A program made the translations under genes and the position numbers. 64,000 nucleotides of DNA from Bacteroidales bacterium (GTDB lineage: Bacteria; Bacteroidota; Bacteroidia; Bacteroidales; F082): NCBI GenBank assembly GCA_024400295.1, contig JAKSNA010000001.1, positions 62,001 through 126,000 on the forward strand. The letters run 5' to 3'. Shown here one piece after another: positions 24,590-35,300 of this stretch; within the stretch, counting starts at the first letter, position 1, and every line of letters starts with the position of its first letter. The notes below the pieces were generated by a model, which saw only the letters and a program-made list of their open reading frames with translations, ran no database searches and was not told the origin of the DNA.

Positions 24590-27118
24590 TTATTCAACGA
24601 CAACTTTTCTGACAACGCACATGTCATCACACTTCACGTTCAAGAAATAAACTCCCGAACAGACATCTTCAACATTGATTTCCAACGTATTAGCCTTCTT
24701 AACAATTTGTCCTTGAAGGTTATACAGTGTCACAACGACATTATCTTTTTCATTCAAACCATTGACATGAATGACTGATTTTGCGGGATTCGGGCAGATT
24801 TCGATGTCGTTTTCTGACATTTCGGTCACGCCGAGGCACTCATCGACATAGAAAACGACCGCCGCCGTCTCGGAATTTTCGCCATCGTCCACCACGACGG
24901 TGTATTTGAACTCACCAGCTGTCGTTGATGTGAACAAAGGAGAATCCGATGTTGGGTCGTCGAGGTTCTCGGCAGGTGACCATTGGTAAGTATAATTCCC
25001 GCTTCCGCCAATGGCCGACACATGCAGGCTCATTGACTCACCGACACACAAAGTGTCATTGTCGGCGTAAGCCTCCACAACCAACGGTTCAACTACGCCT
25101 TCGCAACTCACGTACGCAACCCAGCCGGCTTTGTTCTGACTGTAATCAGAAGTGAACTTGAAAGTCAGTGCGCCGGCATCATTCGTCGCGACAAATGAAT
25201 TTGCGATTGAAGAACCACTGAAAGTACCCATTGATGCTGATGATGCCGAAGTTCCGTCATAGACATACAATTTGTCGTAACCCGATTCGGTATTGAACAT
25301 CGAGAATTCGACTTTCACCTTGGCGCCTTCGACTTCAGGGTAAATCGTCATCGTTATATTCTCATCATCAGAATAGTTCCCGTTTGCGCCGCCAGTGTCA
25401 TAAAACATTGAACCACAAGTCGTTTCGCTTCCGCTGTGCATATTGAATGAGGGGACGACATTGATGTAATGCGGGATGTATTTTGTATCGGTGTCACCTT
25501 CAGCGTTGCTTACTGTGAGACGGACTCCGAAGCTGCCAGTTTCATTGTATTTGATATTTGTCGGGTTCTGAACCGTTGATGTTGAAGGAGTTGCGCCTTC
25601 AAACTCCCAGCTCCAGCTGTTGATTCCCGCGCCCCATGACTCATCGGTGAAATTCACCGTTCCACCGAGTGCGACACCTGTCGAGCTTGCGCCGAAACCA
25701 GCGATGATTCCTTCGCCGGCAACGAGCTGAACATTGAGGTTTGTCGTCTGGCCGTCAACCGCCGTAACAGTGTATTCCTTTGGATAATAACCGTTTGCGG
25801 TAAACCTGACAGTATATGTGCCGCCTTTTATCGGGCGGTGATAATCACCTGCCGGAAGATGGCTCTCAACAACCGAATAATCCTGGTCATGACCGACGAT
25901 TGTTACAGTAGCTTCAATCGGCTGTCCTGATATTGAATCAGTTACGACACCATGAATACCTTTCAGGCATTGATTCATGTATGCGAAAATCGAATTATGG
26001 TTGTAATTCCAGAATGATGGCATCTGGCTTCCTGACGGGCATTTTGTATTTGAGCATTCGATACAGACCTCACGGCACTGATGATAATAGTTCATGAAAT
26101 CCTGACGGCCACCGCCGATCTGATACCACTGCGAGCCGTTGGTTATGCCATTATTCAAATATGTCATATAATCTGGATTAACCTGATGGGTAAGGTCAGC
26201 GTATTCATGGCAGACGTACTGCCACCATGCGTCGTCGGCATGAAGCGATGTCTCGTTATCCCAAGGATAGTTCATGACTTCAGAGCCGCCGTGATAGTTG
26301 GCCGCCATTGTAAACTGATAGTCGTCAGCGAGTTGCATGAACCATTCTGTTTCAGGAGCATACGGTTCACCGTCAGGATGCGGGCCATCGTTGAAGTCAG
26401 GATAGTTGCGGTTGAGGTCGATACCGCTCGCGTTGTAGCGAACGCTGCCGTTCACCGTGTTGTTTCCGCCGTGATATGTTCCGTCAGGATTTGCGTCAGG
26501 GCAGATGAACAGGTCGAGATTGTCCATCACGTTCTGAACCTCCGCAACTGTCGGATTTTCAAGCAGATAGTCGATAAGACGAAGCATCAAGATATAGCCC
26601 GTCGTCTCATCGCCGTGCATTGTCGAAGAGTATAAGAATTTCGGCTTACCTTCAGTCACACCGTTATTGAGACGTGCGACAAGAATCTTACGGCCGCTGT
26701 TCAGAGTGCCGAGGGTCAGGATTTGGCATTTGTCAGGATGGTCGGTGGCGAACTCATACATCATCGCTTCGTAAGCCTCGTACGTCGGGTAAGAATCCCA
26801 GTCGTAAGTGGCGCGTGTGCGGCCGTCATACATTTTATGATTTTCGAGCATTGAAGGCGGAGTCTGAAGTGTCACTTCATATCCAAGTTTCTGAAATTCA
26901 GCAAATTGCCTGTTATTTGCGTAAGCCGTGACGACGTTGCCGTCAACTTTGTCAACCGAGACGGCGTGAGCGATAGCTTTCAAATCATCATTTCCATTCA
27001 GGTTGAATGTGAAATAATATTCGCCGCGCTGTTGCATCAAAGCGTTAAGATCTGTTTCTTGTGCAGACACTCCCAAAGAAACGAGCAAGAAAAGGACAAG
27101 TAAAAAACGTGTTTTCAT
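24590..27118 (-). CDS. Secreted M14 zinc carboxypeptidase with type IX sorting domain
   Basis: This 842-aa protein has a signal peptide (1-19) and a propeptide-like region to about 110. The M14 domain spans about 110-375, with zinc ligands His168 and Glu171 (STMHGDET), Arg237 in DLNRNYP, His276 (ANYHGGSE) and catalytic Glu354 (VCIECS). A carboxypeptidase-type regulatory Ig domain (GVVTDSISGQPIEATVTI), a PKD domain (VNFTDESWG), a CUB-like domain (MHSGSETTCGSMFYDTGG) and a second Ig-like module follow. The end (CPNPAKSVIHV to VVRKVVVE) is a T9SS sorting domain. It should trim C-terminal residues from peptides outside the cell. All catalytic residues are present. Confidence 0.9.
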   Translation of the reverse strand: MKTRFLLVLFLLVSLGVSAQETDLNALMQQRGEYYFTFNLNGNDDLKAIAHAVSVDKVDGNVVTAYANNRQFAEFQKLGYEVTLQTPPSMLENHKMYDGRTRATYDWDSYPTYEAYEAMMYEFATDHPDKCQILTLGTLNSGRKILVARLNNGVTEGKPKFLYSSTMHGDETTGYILMLRLIDYLLENPTVAEVQNVMDNLDLFICPDANPDGTYHGGNNTVNGSVRYNASGIDLNRNYPDFNDGPHPDGEPYAPETEWFMQLADDYQFTMAANYHGGSEVMNYPWDNETSLHADDAWWQYVCHEYADLTHQVNPDYMTYLNNGITNGSQWYQIGGGRQDFMNYYHQCREVCIECSNTKCPSGSQMPSFWNYNHNSIFAYMNQCLKGIHGVVTDSISGQPIEATVTIVGHDQDYSVVESHLPAGDYHRPIKGGTYTVRFTANGYYPKEYTVTAVDGQTTNLNVQLVAGEGIIAGFGASSTGVALGGTVNFTDESWGAGINSWSWEFEGATPSTSTVQNPTNIKYNETGSFGVRLTVSNAEGDTDTKYIPHYINVVPSFNMHSGSETTCGSMFYDTGGANGNYSDDENITMTIYPEVEGAKVKVEFSMFNTESGYDKLYVYDGTSASSASMGTFSGSSIANSFVATNDAGALTFKFTSDYSQNKAGWVAYVSCEGVVEPLVVEAYADNDTLCVGESMSLHVSAIGGSGNYTYQWSPAENLDDPTSDSPLFTSTTAGEFKYTVVVDDGENSETAAVVFYVDECLGVTEMSENDIEICPNPAKSVIHVNGLNEKDNVVVTLYNLQGQIVKKANTLEINVEDVCSGVYFLNVKCDDMCVVRKVVVE

Positions 27119-27123
27119 ATTTT

Positions 27124-28014
27124 TTATTTTAATAGATTATCGCATTCATTTTCAATATCAAGACGCACTTTTTCAGAAGTCGTGACCAACGGCAGACGGA
27201 GTACGTTTTTGCACAGTCCACGGTGTGCCATGAGCGCCTTTATTCCGGCTGGATTGCCGTCGGCGAATATCAGGCCGTTCATTTTCAACACTTTATAATG
27301 CAGTTTCAGTGCTTCTTTTTCTTCACCTTCAAGCATCAGGTTCACCATTTTGCAGAACGGTTCAGGGTAGCCGTTGGCGGCCACGGAGATTACGCCTTTA
27401 GCGCCGAGTGCCATCATCGGTTGCGTTATGCCGTCATCGCCGGAGAGAACGGTGAAGTCAGCGGGTTTGTCGCACAGTATCTCCATGATTTGCTGTAAGT
27501 TACCCGATGCTTCCTTAACCGCGATGATGTTCGGATGTTTGGCGAGCTCCACCGTCGTTGCGGCTTGGAGGTTCACCCCCACCCTGCCCGGGACGTTATA
27601 TAAAACAACCGGCACCGGAGAGGCGTCGGCGACAGCCTTGAAATGAGCCGCCATTCCGCGCTGGTTCGGCTTATTATAATAAGGTACTACGCTCAAGATT
27701 CCGTCAATACCCTTAAAACATTGATTCTTAATATTTTCAACCAACGCCGCAGTATTGTTCCCGCCCATTCCGAGAAGGATCGGGCAACGACCGGCAGCGG
27801 TTTCAACGACAGTCTTCACGACATTCACCTTCTCCTCAGCATTCAGCGTCGGGGCTTCCGATGTCGTTCCGAGAGCGACAAGAAAATCCGCGCCGTTTTG
27901 CAAAGTAAAGTCAACAATATTTCTTAATGACTCATAATCAACACTATAATCGTCATTAAACGGAGTTATCAGCGCGACTCCTGTGCCAACAAACGGATTA
28001 TTTTTCATCATCAT
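27124..28014 (-). CDS. dapA: 4-hydroxy-tetrahydrodipicolinate synthase
   Basis: DapA condenses pyruvate with aspartate semialdehyde in lysine and diaminopimelate synthesis. The TIM-barrel product of about 296 aa has GTGVALITPF, the TTSEAPTL loop, the catalytic Tyr in VVLYNVPGR and the Schiff-base Lys in IAVKEASGN. The start is one of three consecutive ATGs (28014, 28011, 28008). The first overlaps the TGA of the upstream gene as ATGA, indicating coupled translation. Confidence 0.95.
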   Translation of the reverse strand: MMMKNNPFVGTGVALITPFNDDYSVDYESLRNIVDFTLQNGADFLVALGTTSEAPTLNAEEKVNVVKTVVETAAGRCPILLGMGGNNTAALVENIKNQCFKGIDGILSVVPYYNKPNQRGMAAHFKAVADASPVPVVLYNVPGRVGVNLQAATTVELAKHPNIIAVKEASGNLQQIMEILCDKPADFTVLSGDDGITQPMMALGAKGVISVAANGYPEPFCKMVNLMLEGEEKEALKLHYKVLKMNGLIFADGNPAGIKALMAHRGLCKNVLRLPLVTTSEKVRLDIENECDNLLK

Positions 28015-28538
28015 TTTCCTGTTAACATCCTCAAATACTTGCACAGCACCTCTATTTTGCCTGCAATGTCTTCTCTTTTAGTATCTAACACCAAGTCATA
28101 AAGCATTCCGAATGATTTGCCGAACGACACTCTGAATGACGCATCAAAGACCGTCATCACATAGTCGTCAGCGAGAATGCTTTCCTCTTCTGTGGTGAGA
28201 TTCAGCAGCATATCGTAATGCACTGACGAAATCGACGCGATGTCAGAATCTTTCAGCAATCCGAAAAAGCCGAAACTCTTTTTTGTGATGAAATGAATAT
28301 TGTCAATGTTTTTCTTGTTTTCCATCAATGTGTTAACAATAAAAACGGCGCAACTTTTCGTGGCGAAGCAGCGGTTTATCGTATCAATCAGTCTTATGCT
28401 ATACGGCAGTTGGTCGTCATTAACCAAGAGTGCGACCGACGGACATCCTGTGACATCCGGCAACACGCACGCTTTTTTCTTCTTCACGAAAGCCTTTATC
28501 GCTCTGTTTCTGAAAAATCTGACAACTTTTTTCATCAT
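28011..28538 (-). CDS. Small Bacteroidales protein paired with dapA (DUF6913-like)
   Basis: This 175-aa protein has a basic N-terminal helix (MKKVVRFFRNRAIKAFVKKKK) and then alternating hydrophobic strands (SVALLVNDDQLPYSIRLI, AVFIVNTLME, HYDMLLNLT, DYVMTVFDASFRVSF). No catalytic motif is evident. Proteins like this sit before dapA in many Bacteroidetes; I believe the family is DUF6913, but I cannot check. The start is ATG 28538 (or 28535); a TTG lies at 28544. A TATCTTTG element is 15 bases upstream. Confidence 0.6.
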   Translation of the reverse strand: MMKKVVRFFRNRAIKAFVKKKKACVLPDVTGCPSVALLVNDDQLPYSIRLIDTINRCFATKSCAVFIVNTLMENKKNIDNIHFITKKSFGFFGLLKDSDIASISSVHYDMLLNLTTEEESILADDYVMTVFDASFRVSFGKSFGMLYDLVLDTKREDIAGKIEVLCKYLRMLTGK

Positions 28539-28552
28539 AATCAAAAAACTTG

Positions 28553-28560
28553 CAAAGATA
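28553..28560 (-). promoter_or_regulatory. Promoter -7 element for the dapA operon
   Basis: TATCTTTG on the minus strand (28560 to 28553) matches TAnnTTTG and lies 15 bases before the first ATG of the operon. Confidence 0.55.
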
Positions 28561-28692
28561 CTGTTTTTTCGCCGATCGTGTGAATATTTTTTTTGAAAAA
28601 ATGACTATTTATTTAGACACAGGGGGATGAATATTTTTACGGGGACCGGAAAAAATTTTTTCAAAGGCATTCCAATCATTAAAAAAGTTTTG

Positions 28693-28700
28693 TATTTTTG
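28693..28700 (+). promoter_or_regulatory. Promoter -7 element before the structured RNA and island operon
   Basis: TATTTTTG at 28693-28700 matches TAnnTTTG on +. It would start a transcript near 28705 that covers the predicted RNA at 28801-28947 and, with read-through, the island operon beginning at 29024. Confidence 0.45.
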
Positions 28701-28800
28701 CCGACTTGAAAATTAAAATGTAGTAAAAACGAAAGGAACAGTAAGAAACAGAAATAAAGTGTAATAGACATATTTAGAAAAAGTAGCATTCGCTATTTAC

Positions 28801-28947
28801 GGGTGTTTTCAAAAATCGCCAATTTCAGAACTCTCCCATGTAAATAATACGAAAGCTCACCGGTTCTGGTGTGGGCTTCCCTATTTGGAGAGTTAGGTGT
28901 TTGGCGATACCTTGAAAGCAAAGTAAGGAAGAGCCGCACCTTTTTTT
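28801..28947 (+). ncRNA. Predicted rod-shaped structured RNA with terminal T-run
   Basis: The gap 28539-29023 has no gene, but this part folds by eye into a long rod. The pairings are GGTG 28802-28805 with CACC 28937-28940; GTTTTCAA 28805-28812 with TTGAAAGC 28912-28919 (one base shared with the first helix); ATCGCCAA 28815-28822 with TTGGCGAT 28901-28908; AACTCTCC 28829-28836 with GGAGAGTT 28887-28894; and an apical stem of CACC 28858-28861 with GGTG 28868-28871 and AAGC with GCTT. Seven T follow at 28941-28947. The rod with internal bubbles recalls 6S RNA or a regulatory leader. I do not recognise a family. Confidence 0.5.
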
Positions 28948-29023
28948 ATTAATGTTGTCCAAGCACAAACAACGAGGGAATGATAAGAGACAAAATAATT
29001 TTTAAACAAACAAAATAATAAAT

Positions 29024-30391
29024 ATGACAAGGAAAATTTGTTATCTGATGATGGTGGCGATAATTATTTGCCATGGATGTTCTGGTCAAAATGAAGGACG
29101 AGATGCACGCAGTGGCGCAAAGAAACATACAAACACCGTAAATGAAACTGAAAAAGTGATTGAAATTGAAAATCAGTCCACAGCCAATTTCACCAAAGTA
29201 AATGAAGCCAATACAACAACTCCAACAGTAAATGTATATGTGGAAAATTCAGGGAGTATGTATGGATATGTTAAAGGTGTCACTGATTTTGAGGCTATGG
29301 TTTATGATTATTTGCTAAACATCAAATTGTCTAAAATCATCGACAGTTTAAACCTATATTACATTAATAGTGTAATGATTTCAAGAGGTACTGTGACGAA
29401 GGAGGACAATGCCATTTTGGATGATTTCATCAGGAGACTTGAACCAGATTCATTTAAAGCTGCTGGCGGTAATATGGCTTCTTCTGACATCGCAGAAATT
29501 TTCAAGAACATCATCGACAAAACTGATGATAATACCATATCAATTTTGGTCACAGACGGAATATTTTCACCTGGCACAGCTCAAAATGCGGATGATTATT
29601 TGAATAATCAACAAATCGGCATAAAACATTCAGTATCCAATTTAATTGAAAATGTGGGTAATGCTGCTGCAATAATGTATCAATCAATTTCGCATTTTGA
29701 CGGTGACTACTACTATTACAACAAATTGCAACATCGAGAAGTCGGCATACATTACAACGGCAACAGACCTTATTACATTTGGTTGTTTGGCAGTGCAGAT
29801 AATCTAACAAAACTCAGGAAGGCAATACCTGAAAACAAATTCAATGGTCAAGGCATCAAAAACACATTTTTAATATGTGAAGGCAGCAGAGCGGTCAATT
29901 ATGCAATTGATGCAGCAACTGGTAATTTTGACAAGCACAAACTTGCTGACGACAAACACAGTATTCATAGATTGTCCAGAGACAATAGTGGCAAAATTAA
30001 ATTTGCAGTTAAGGTTGATTTTTCAGAGCTTCTATTATCTGATGAATATTTGCTTGATACACAGAACTACATTATCAACAATGACTACTATGAAATGGCT
30101 GTTAAGAAAATAGAGACAGAGGGTTCAAGCTTTACGCACAAATTGACGTTCACATCCAAGGATGGAAGACCTCACACAAGCGAAAGTAATGTGGAGAATT
30201 TTTCAGTTAAATTGAAAATGAGTACACCGTCTTGGGTTGGTGAAATACATGACACAGATGGTTCTATTCCCGATAGAGGGAAAACATACGGCATAAAATA
30301 CCAGATAGATGGTTGCTATGGCGCATTTACAAGGTCGTTTGAACTTAACAATGAATATTATACTGAAATCAAAATAAACATCATCAAATAA
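29024..30391 (+). CDS. VWA-like lipoprotein, first gene of the motor/cytoskeleton island
   Basis: This 455-aa protein has a lipoprotein signal (lipobox ICHGC, Cys19), a linker to about residue 65, and a von Willebrand A-like domain. Strand VNVYVENSGSMYGY carries ENSGS (74-78) at the place of the MIDAS DxSxS, so the first Asp is replaced by Glu or Asn. GGNMASSDI (148-156) fits the MIDAS Thr/Ser position, and ILVTDGIF (174-181) supplies the conserved Asp. The C-terminal third has beta-rich segments (SFTHKLTFTSKDGR). It is probably attached to a membrane on the periplasmic side and binds a partner of the machine. It begins an operon of closely spaced, AT-rich genes. Confidence 0.72.
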   Translation: MTRKICYLMMVAIIICHGCSGQNEGRDARSGAKKHTNTVNETEKVIEIENQSTANFTKVNEANTTTPTVNVYVENSGSMYGYVKGVTDFEAMVYDYLLNIKLSKIIDSLNLYYINSVMISRGTVTKEDNAILDDFIRRLEPDSFKAAGGNMASSDIAEIFKNIIDKTDDNTISILVTDGIFSPGTAQNADDYLNNQQIGIKHSVSNLIENVGNAAAIMYQSISHFDGDYYYYNKLQHREVGIHYNGNRPYYIWLFGSADNLTKLRKAIPENKFNGQGIKNTFLICEGSRAVNYAIDAATGNFDKHKLADDKHSIHRLSRDNSGKIKFAVKVDFSELLLSDEYLLDTQNYIINNDYYEMAVKKIETEGSSFTHKLTFTSKDGRPHTSESNVENFSVKLKMSTPSWVGEIHDTDGSIPDRGKTYGIKYQIDGCYGAFTRSFELNNEYYTEIKINIIK

Positions 30392-30402
30392 AATCAACTA
30401 TT

Positions 30403-30846
30403 ATGTTTAGTAGAATGTATCTATGGTTCTCCAATATGTTTGGAGTGGATCTCGACAGCCATTTTGCTGGTCTTGATTGTGACGGGAACTTCGTCGGTCC
30501 TGATTGTTACATCAAATTTGGATTTATTGCGTTAGGTATTTCACTATTTATGGTAGTGCTATATTACTACGTAATCAACAGTACCAAATTTAATAAATGG
30601 TGGTCTTGGCTGATTATGTTGTTAATATCAGGTTTCGCCAATTTTTTCATTGGAGCCAGAATTGCGTTAAGAGACTATTACACGATTATACCTGATTGCT
30701 GGATAAATGGAGAAATGGGCGGTATCACCGAAACCAATTGTTGGATGTTTGGTTTGGCAAATTTTTTCATATCAATAATTTTTTTTATAGTTCTTTCATT
30801 CATGTTAAAATGGTGGAGTATTAATTGCAAAAGATCACCATTTTGA
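30403..30846 (+). CDS. Three-helix membrane protein of the island
   Basis: This 147-aa protein has hydrophobic segments at about residues 38-57, 66-86 and 114-135, with a Cys- and Asp-containing N-terminal stretch (LDCDGNFVGPDC) and a loop with two further Cys. It is 11 bases from the VWA-like gene and 23 from the tubulin-like gene. I recognise no family. Its place suggests a membrane anchor or channel part of the same machine. Confidence 0.65.
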   Translation: MFSRMYLWFSNMFGVDLDSHFAGLDCDGNFVGPDCYIKFGFIALGISLFMVVLYYYVINSTKFNKWWSWLIMLLISGFANFFIGARIALRDYYTIIPDCWINGEMGGITETNCWMFGLANFFISIIFFIVLSFMLKWWSINCKRSPF

Positions 30847-30869
30847 TTTTAACAATAAAATAAACAACT

Positions 30870-32327
30870 ATGGCTAAATTATATATTTTTGGAATTGGTG
30901 GAACCGGTTCAAGAGTGCTCAGGTCACTCACAATGCTGATGGCAACCGGTGTGAAAGTTGAAGACAATACCGGAAAACCATACGATATTGTTCCTATTAT
31001 CATTGATCCAGATCATGCTGCCGCTGATTTAACTCGTACTGTCAAATCGATGCAAGATTATGTGAAAATTTATAATGCAATCAATCACAATAATTGCAAC
31101 AAGAATAATTTCTTCAGTACAAAAATAAATATGGATATTATTCAATCTGTTTGTTTGCCTTTGGAAAACACACTTGATATTGATTTCAAGGAGTATATCG
31201 GGCTTCAAGACATGAAAGATTTCAATAATAAACCAAATGCGAATTACGCATTGGCATCTATATTATTCTCCGAGAAAAACCTTGATGCAAAAATGGATGT
31301 TGGATTTAAAGGGAATCCAAACATCGGTACCGTAGTATTGAATCAATTTACAAGAACTGTTGAATGGGATAATTTCATCGCATCATTCGCGCAAGATGAT
31401 AAAATTTTTATCATATCGTCAATATTTGGCGGAACTGGTGCAAGCGGATTTCCCCTGCTGCTAAAAAATATCCGTGCGGTTGATGAGAATAAATCCGGAT
31501 GCGCCAATGTAAAAAATTCTATCATTGGTGCAATCACCGTTATGCCATACTTCGATGTCAAGCCAAATGAGAACAGCGAAATTGATTCATCAACATTTAT
31601 TTCAAAGACAAAAGCGGCCTTGAGTTATTACGAAAGAAATATTAATGAAGTCAATGCCTTGTATTATATTGGTGATAGAATTTCAAAACAATATGAAAAT
31701 TCAGAAGGCGGTTCCACGCAGCGAAACGCCGCACACTTCATTGAACTGGCAGCCGCATTAGCGATTGTTGATTTCGCATCGCAGGGGGACCTCTCAACGT
31801 CTAATGGCGTTCCTTCCAGAACAATTTATAAAGAATACGGAATAAGAAACGAATCGGCTGAATTGATATTTAGCGACCTTGACGGTGGCACGAATGATAC
31901 AATTAAAAAACCGTTAATTGAATTTACATTATTCTGCAAATACATGAACGAACAACTCAAAGATTCTCTCGACCAACCATGGGCAAAAGATTTAAGATAT
32001 GATAGGAATTTCATCAGAAGTTCGTTCTACAACACATATTTATTTGATTTTAAAAATGCCTATATGGAGTGGCTTGAAGAAATGAATAATAACACCAGAG
32101 CATTTGCTCCTTTTAATCTTATTGAAAACAAAAATGATTTGTTCTCTTTCGTTAAAGGCGAAAAACCCGCTCCAGTATTCTGCATAGATTCGAATTACGC
32201 ATTGTTTGACCGATACCTTAATAAAAAGTCGGGTAAAGTAAGTCGAGACTCAGCAAAAGAAAACATTTTTATGGAATTGTTTTATATGGCAATAGACGAA
32301 TTAGTACATGATAAATATAGATTATAA
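30870..32327 (+). CDS. FtsZ/tubulin-like GTPase-type protein
   Basis: This 485-aa protein starts with a Rossmann-type strand and loop, YIFGIGGTGSRV (5-16), then IIIDPDH (43-49), as tubulin-superfamily proteins do with their T1 and T2 loops. IISSIFGGTGASGFP (181-195) resembles the tubulin G-box (GGGTGSG/GGGTGTG) that binds nucleotide phosphates. Later segments (AITVMPYFDV 221-230, NALYYIGD 262-269 and the helix NAAHFIELAAALAIVDF 286-302) fit the order seen in the Tubulin_2-type FtsZ-like family. It may polymerise with GTP near the membrane. A plain Rossmann NAD protein is the alternative, but the second glycine loop argues against it. It is translationally close (2 bases) to the actin-like gene. 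Confidence 0.7.
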   Translation: MAKLYIFGIGGTGSRVLRSLTMLMATGVKVEDNTGKPYDIVPIIIDPDHAAADLTRTVKSMQDYVKIYNAINHNNCNKNNFFSTKINMDIIQSVCLPLENTLDIDFKEYIGLQDMKDFNNKPNANYALASILFSEKNLDAKMDVGFKGNPNIGTVVLNQFTRTVEWDNFIASFAQDDKIFIISSIFGGTGASGFPLLLKNIRAVDENKSGCANVKNSIIGAITVMPYFDVKPNENSEIDSSTFISKTKAALSYYERNINEVNALYYIGDRISKQYENSEGGSTQRNAAHFIELAAALAIVDFASQGDLSTSNGVPSRTIYKEYGIRNESAELIFSDLDGGTNDTIKKPLIEFTLFCKYMNEQLKDSLDQPWAKDLRYDRNFIRSSFYNTYLFDFKNAYMEWLEEMNNNTRAFAPFNLIENKNDLFSFVKGEKPAPVFCIDSNYALFDRYLNKKSGKVSRDSAKENIFMELFYMAIDELVHDKYRL

Positions 32328-32329
32328 TT

Positions 32330-35300
32330 ATGAGTTACATATTCAGATTACACAAAGAAGGAAATAACACAATCAATGGCTGGGAGAATTCCGGCAAATA
32401 CGGAACTTCAATAATTGACCAGATACAAGATCCAAATGGCGATTCTGCGAAACGAGAAATAACGTCAATACCTTCACCTTTTGCAAGAATTGACCTTGTC
32501 AAGACAGCATTTAAAAAAGTCGCAGATGGCGATGTTGATGGTAATGATATTCATCACAAAATGGTTTCTGACGCATTAGATGTCGCACAGATTTTTTTTG
32601 AGTATGAGAAATTCAAGGATAAAGTTGAAATCATCACATGGGACAAAGATGATTGTATAAAAAAGTTGATTCAATCTACACACGAATCACACCGGCAGTT
32701 CGGCGAAGTACTACGTACATACAACGAGCAAGATGGTCGTGTGTATAATTTTGACAAGATGGACAGGATGTTTTTGTTGAATTACATTGATGGGCCCAAT
32801 AAGATTAACATCATTGGAGCAACATCACCATCAACATTGTTCTTCACTCCTGCAAATGATTTGTCGTATGTCAAATTAGGGGCTGGTCAAGATGTTTTCT
32901 TTGATGACGGATTGATGCCTCTTTATAGACGTGATATTGAATTTCAAATATATATATATTCTCTAAGTAATTCGATCAAAAATTTCGCAAGTATATTTAA
33001 AGATGTTGACAAATATTTACAAAAATGTTTGGCAAAATTGGATGATGATAAAAGGAGAATCATAAAACAAATAACGCCAAACGACTATGAGACTAATTAT
33101 AGTTGCATAGCAATTGATAATAACGCAGGTAACACCGTGTCCATATTGAAAAATAACGAATTGAATATTGACATAGAATTACGATGCAGAAAACAGAGTC
33201 TGAATTCAATTGCTGATACAAGTGGGTTTGTTATCGACTCTGAATACAGGATAAATGGAGTTCGTCCTCTTGTGCTTCCTGTTGAACCATATTCTCATAA
33301 GACCACGTACACTCAAGATATATGGAATAAAAACACCAAAGTCCCATATTTTGATTCACTGCCAGAAAGTGAAAGAACATTGCCAGATGATGGAGCAAAA
33401 TATCCATATCTCACAATTGGAGATTTTTTAACAGATTCAATTGTGAGGATGCCATACGAAATTGACAACCTAAGATATTTTGATGGGAATAGTAAAAAAT
33501 CCGATGAGAACAGTTACCTTCTTCCACTTACGGACAAGTTCTTCAATTTTTTCACCGTAGATGATTTGCTAACCAAATCTGTTGAAGGCAAAAAAATGTT
33601 TGAGTTTGAAAACAACGCGACAGGTGTCACTGCTATTCTAAGAATTCCAATTAGAAGTGGTCTTATTGAATATCGCAGAATATATTTTGAATCAGTTAAT
33701 AATACTGACGAAGCAAGAACAACAAATGGTGGTGCCATGTTCGACAACAAAATTGGTCTTGGAATTATGCCATTTGTAAAATTCCCCGAGGATGTTGACA
33801 AGCATTATCGTATAGCCATGTATGATAAATGCCGAAGCGGCAATGCATCATTAGTGTTTATGGATAAAAATTCGATATTAGACTCCAGAAATGTAATATG
33901 CAGCGAAAAAGACACGACATTAAATGTCTGCGGTCATGAATCTTATATTGTTGAAAATAATTTTGACCGTATAAAAGTTAACATTGGTGGCGTAACAGGT
34001 GGATACATCATTCCGAAATTCAAAAATGCCGGTGGAGGAACACAGTTTACATTTGCAGTTGACTATGGTACTACAAATACACATATTGAATATTGCACCG
34101 ACACCAATAGGAATCCGTTGTCATTTGTGATAGAAGAAAACGAATGTCAACTGAGGAAAATGCACACAAAATATACCGACCCTGATATTCGTATGGGCTT
34201 CATTCAAGATTTCATTCCAGACACCATTGGCAACAATGAGTACACATTTCCGATAAGAACTGTTTACGCCAAAATCAAGAATATCAATTTTAACAAAAAC
34301 CCAATGGCATTTGCGGAAGGCCATATTCCGTTCCTATACGAAAAGGACTTCATTCCCAAATGGAACGACATAAATACTGAAATGAAGTGGGGTGGAGTTG
34401 ATGACAAACTTCTCGAAATGCACATCGAGACCATATTTATGATGTTAAGAAACAAGGTGGTTCTCAACGAAGGAAGTCTCAGCAATACAAAAATTGCATG
34501 GTTCTTCCCCGCCAGCATGACTGAAGACAAGGTGATTAGATTTAGACGTTTTTGGAATTCAGCATACAAAAAATATTTTGGCGCCAATGCGGACGAAAAT
34601 ATAAAATCCATATCAGAATCTATTGCACCATATTTCCATTTTATTTGCGATCAAGGTGCAGCAGAAGAAATTGTAACAATAGATATTGGTGGCGGCACGA
34701 CAGATGTCCTCGTAGTACAAGAATCAAAGCCAACAATGCTGATGTCATTCAGATATGCATCAAATGCCATTTTCGGTGACAGTTACAACAGTAATCCGAC
34801 AAAGAATGGCTTCGTGTCAACATATCTTAAAACATTTGAAGACATATTAAAAGACAATGGTTTACAGGAACTTTCTCAAGCATTAATACAAATAAAAGGC
34901 CAAAACAAATCGTCTGATATTATTGCGTTCTTGTTTTCTTTGCAAGGTGAAAAAGTCAAGAACAACCCCGAACTGAATTTCCTGACAAAACTTGAGAAAA
35001 ACGACAAACTCCAGTATGTATTCATTGTATTTTACAGTTCGATATTCTATTTCATTGCAAAATCAATGAAAGCGAAGGGGTTGATGAAGCCAAAAACAAT
35101 TGCATTCAGTGGCAACGGTTCAAACACACTACATATTTTGTCAACAGAGAATGACATGATTTCACGTTTTGTCAAGCTAATTTTTGACAAAGTGTATGGC
35201 GACAATAAAGGGGCTATCGAAGTCATGATGGAGAGTAATCCAAAGATTGCAACTTGTAAAGGTGGTATTCGTTATCTCAATGGCGATGTGAATTTGAAGT

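Noticed and set aside
26081..26635. Open frame on + opposite the M14 carboxypeptidase
   Set aside because: It lies over the catalytic domain, whose zinc ligands are all in place on the minus strand, and has no features of its own.
28539..29023. tRNA or tmRNA in the gap before the island
   Set aside because: No cloverleaf, CCA end or Ala-tRNA-like ends were found; the pairing found is a linear rod.
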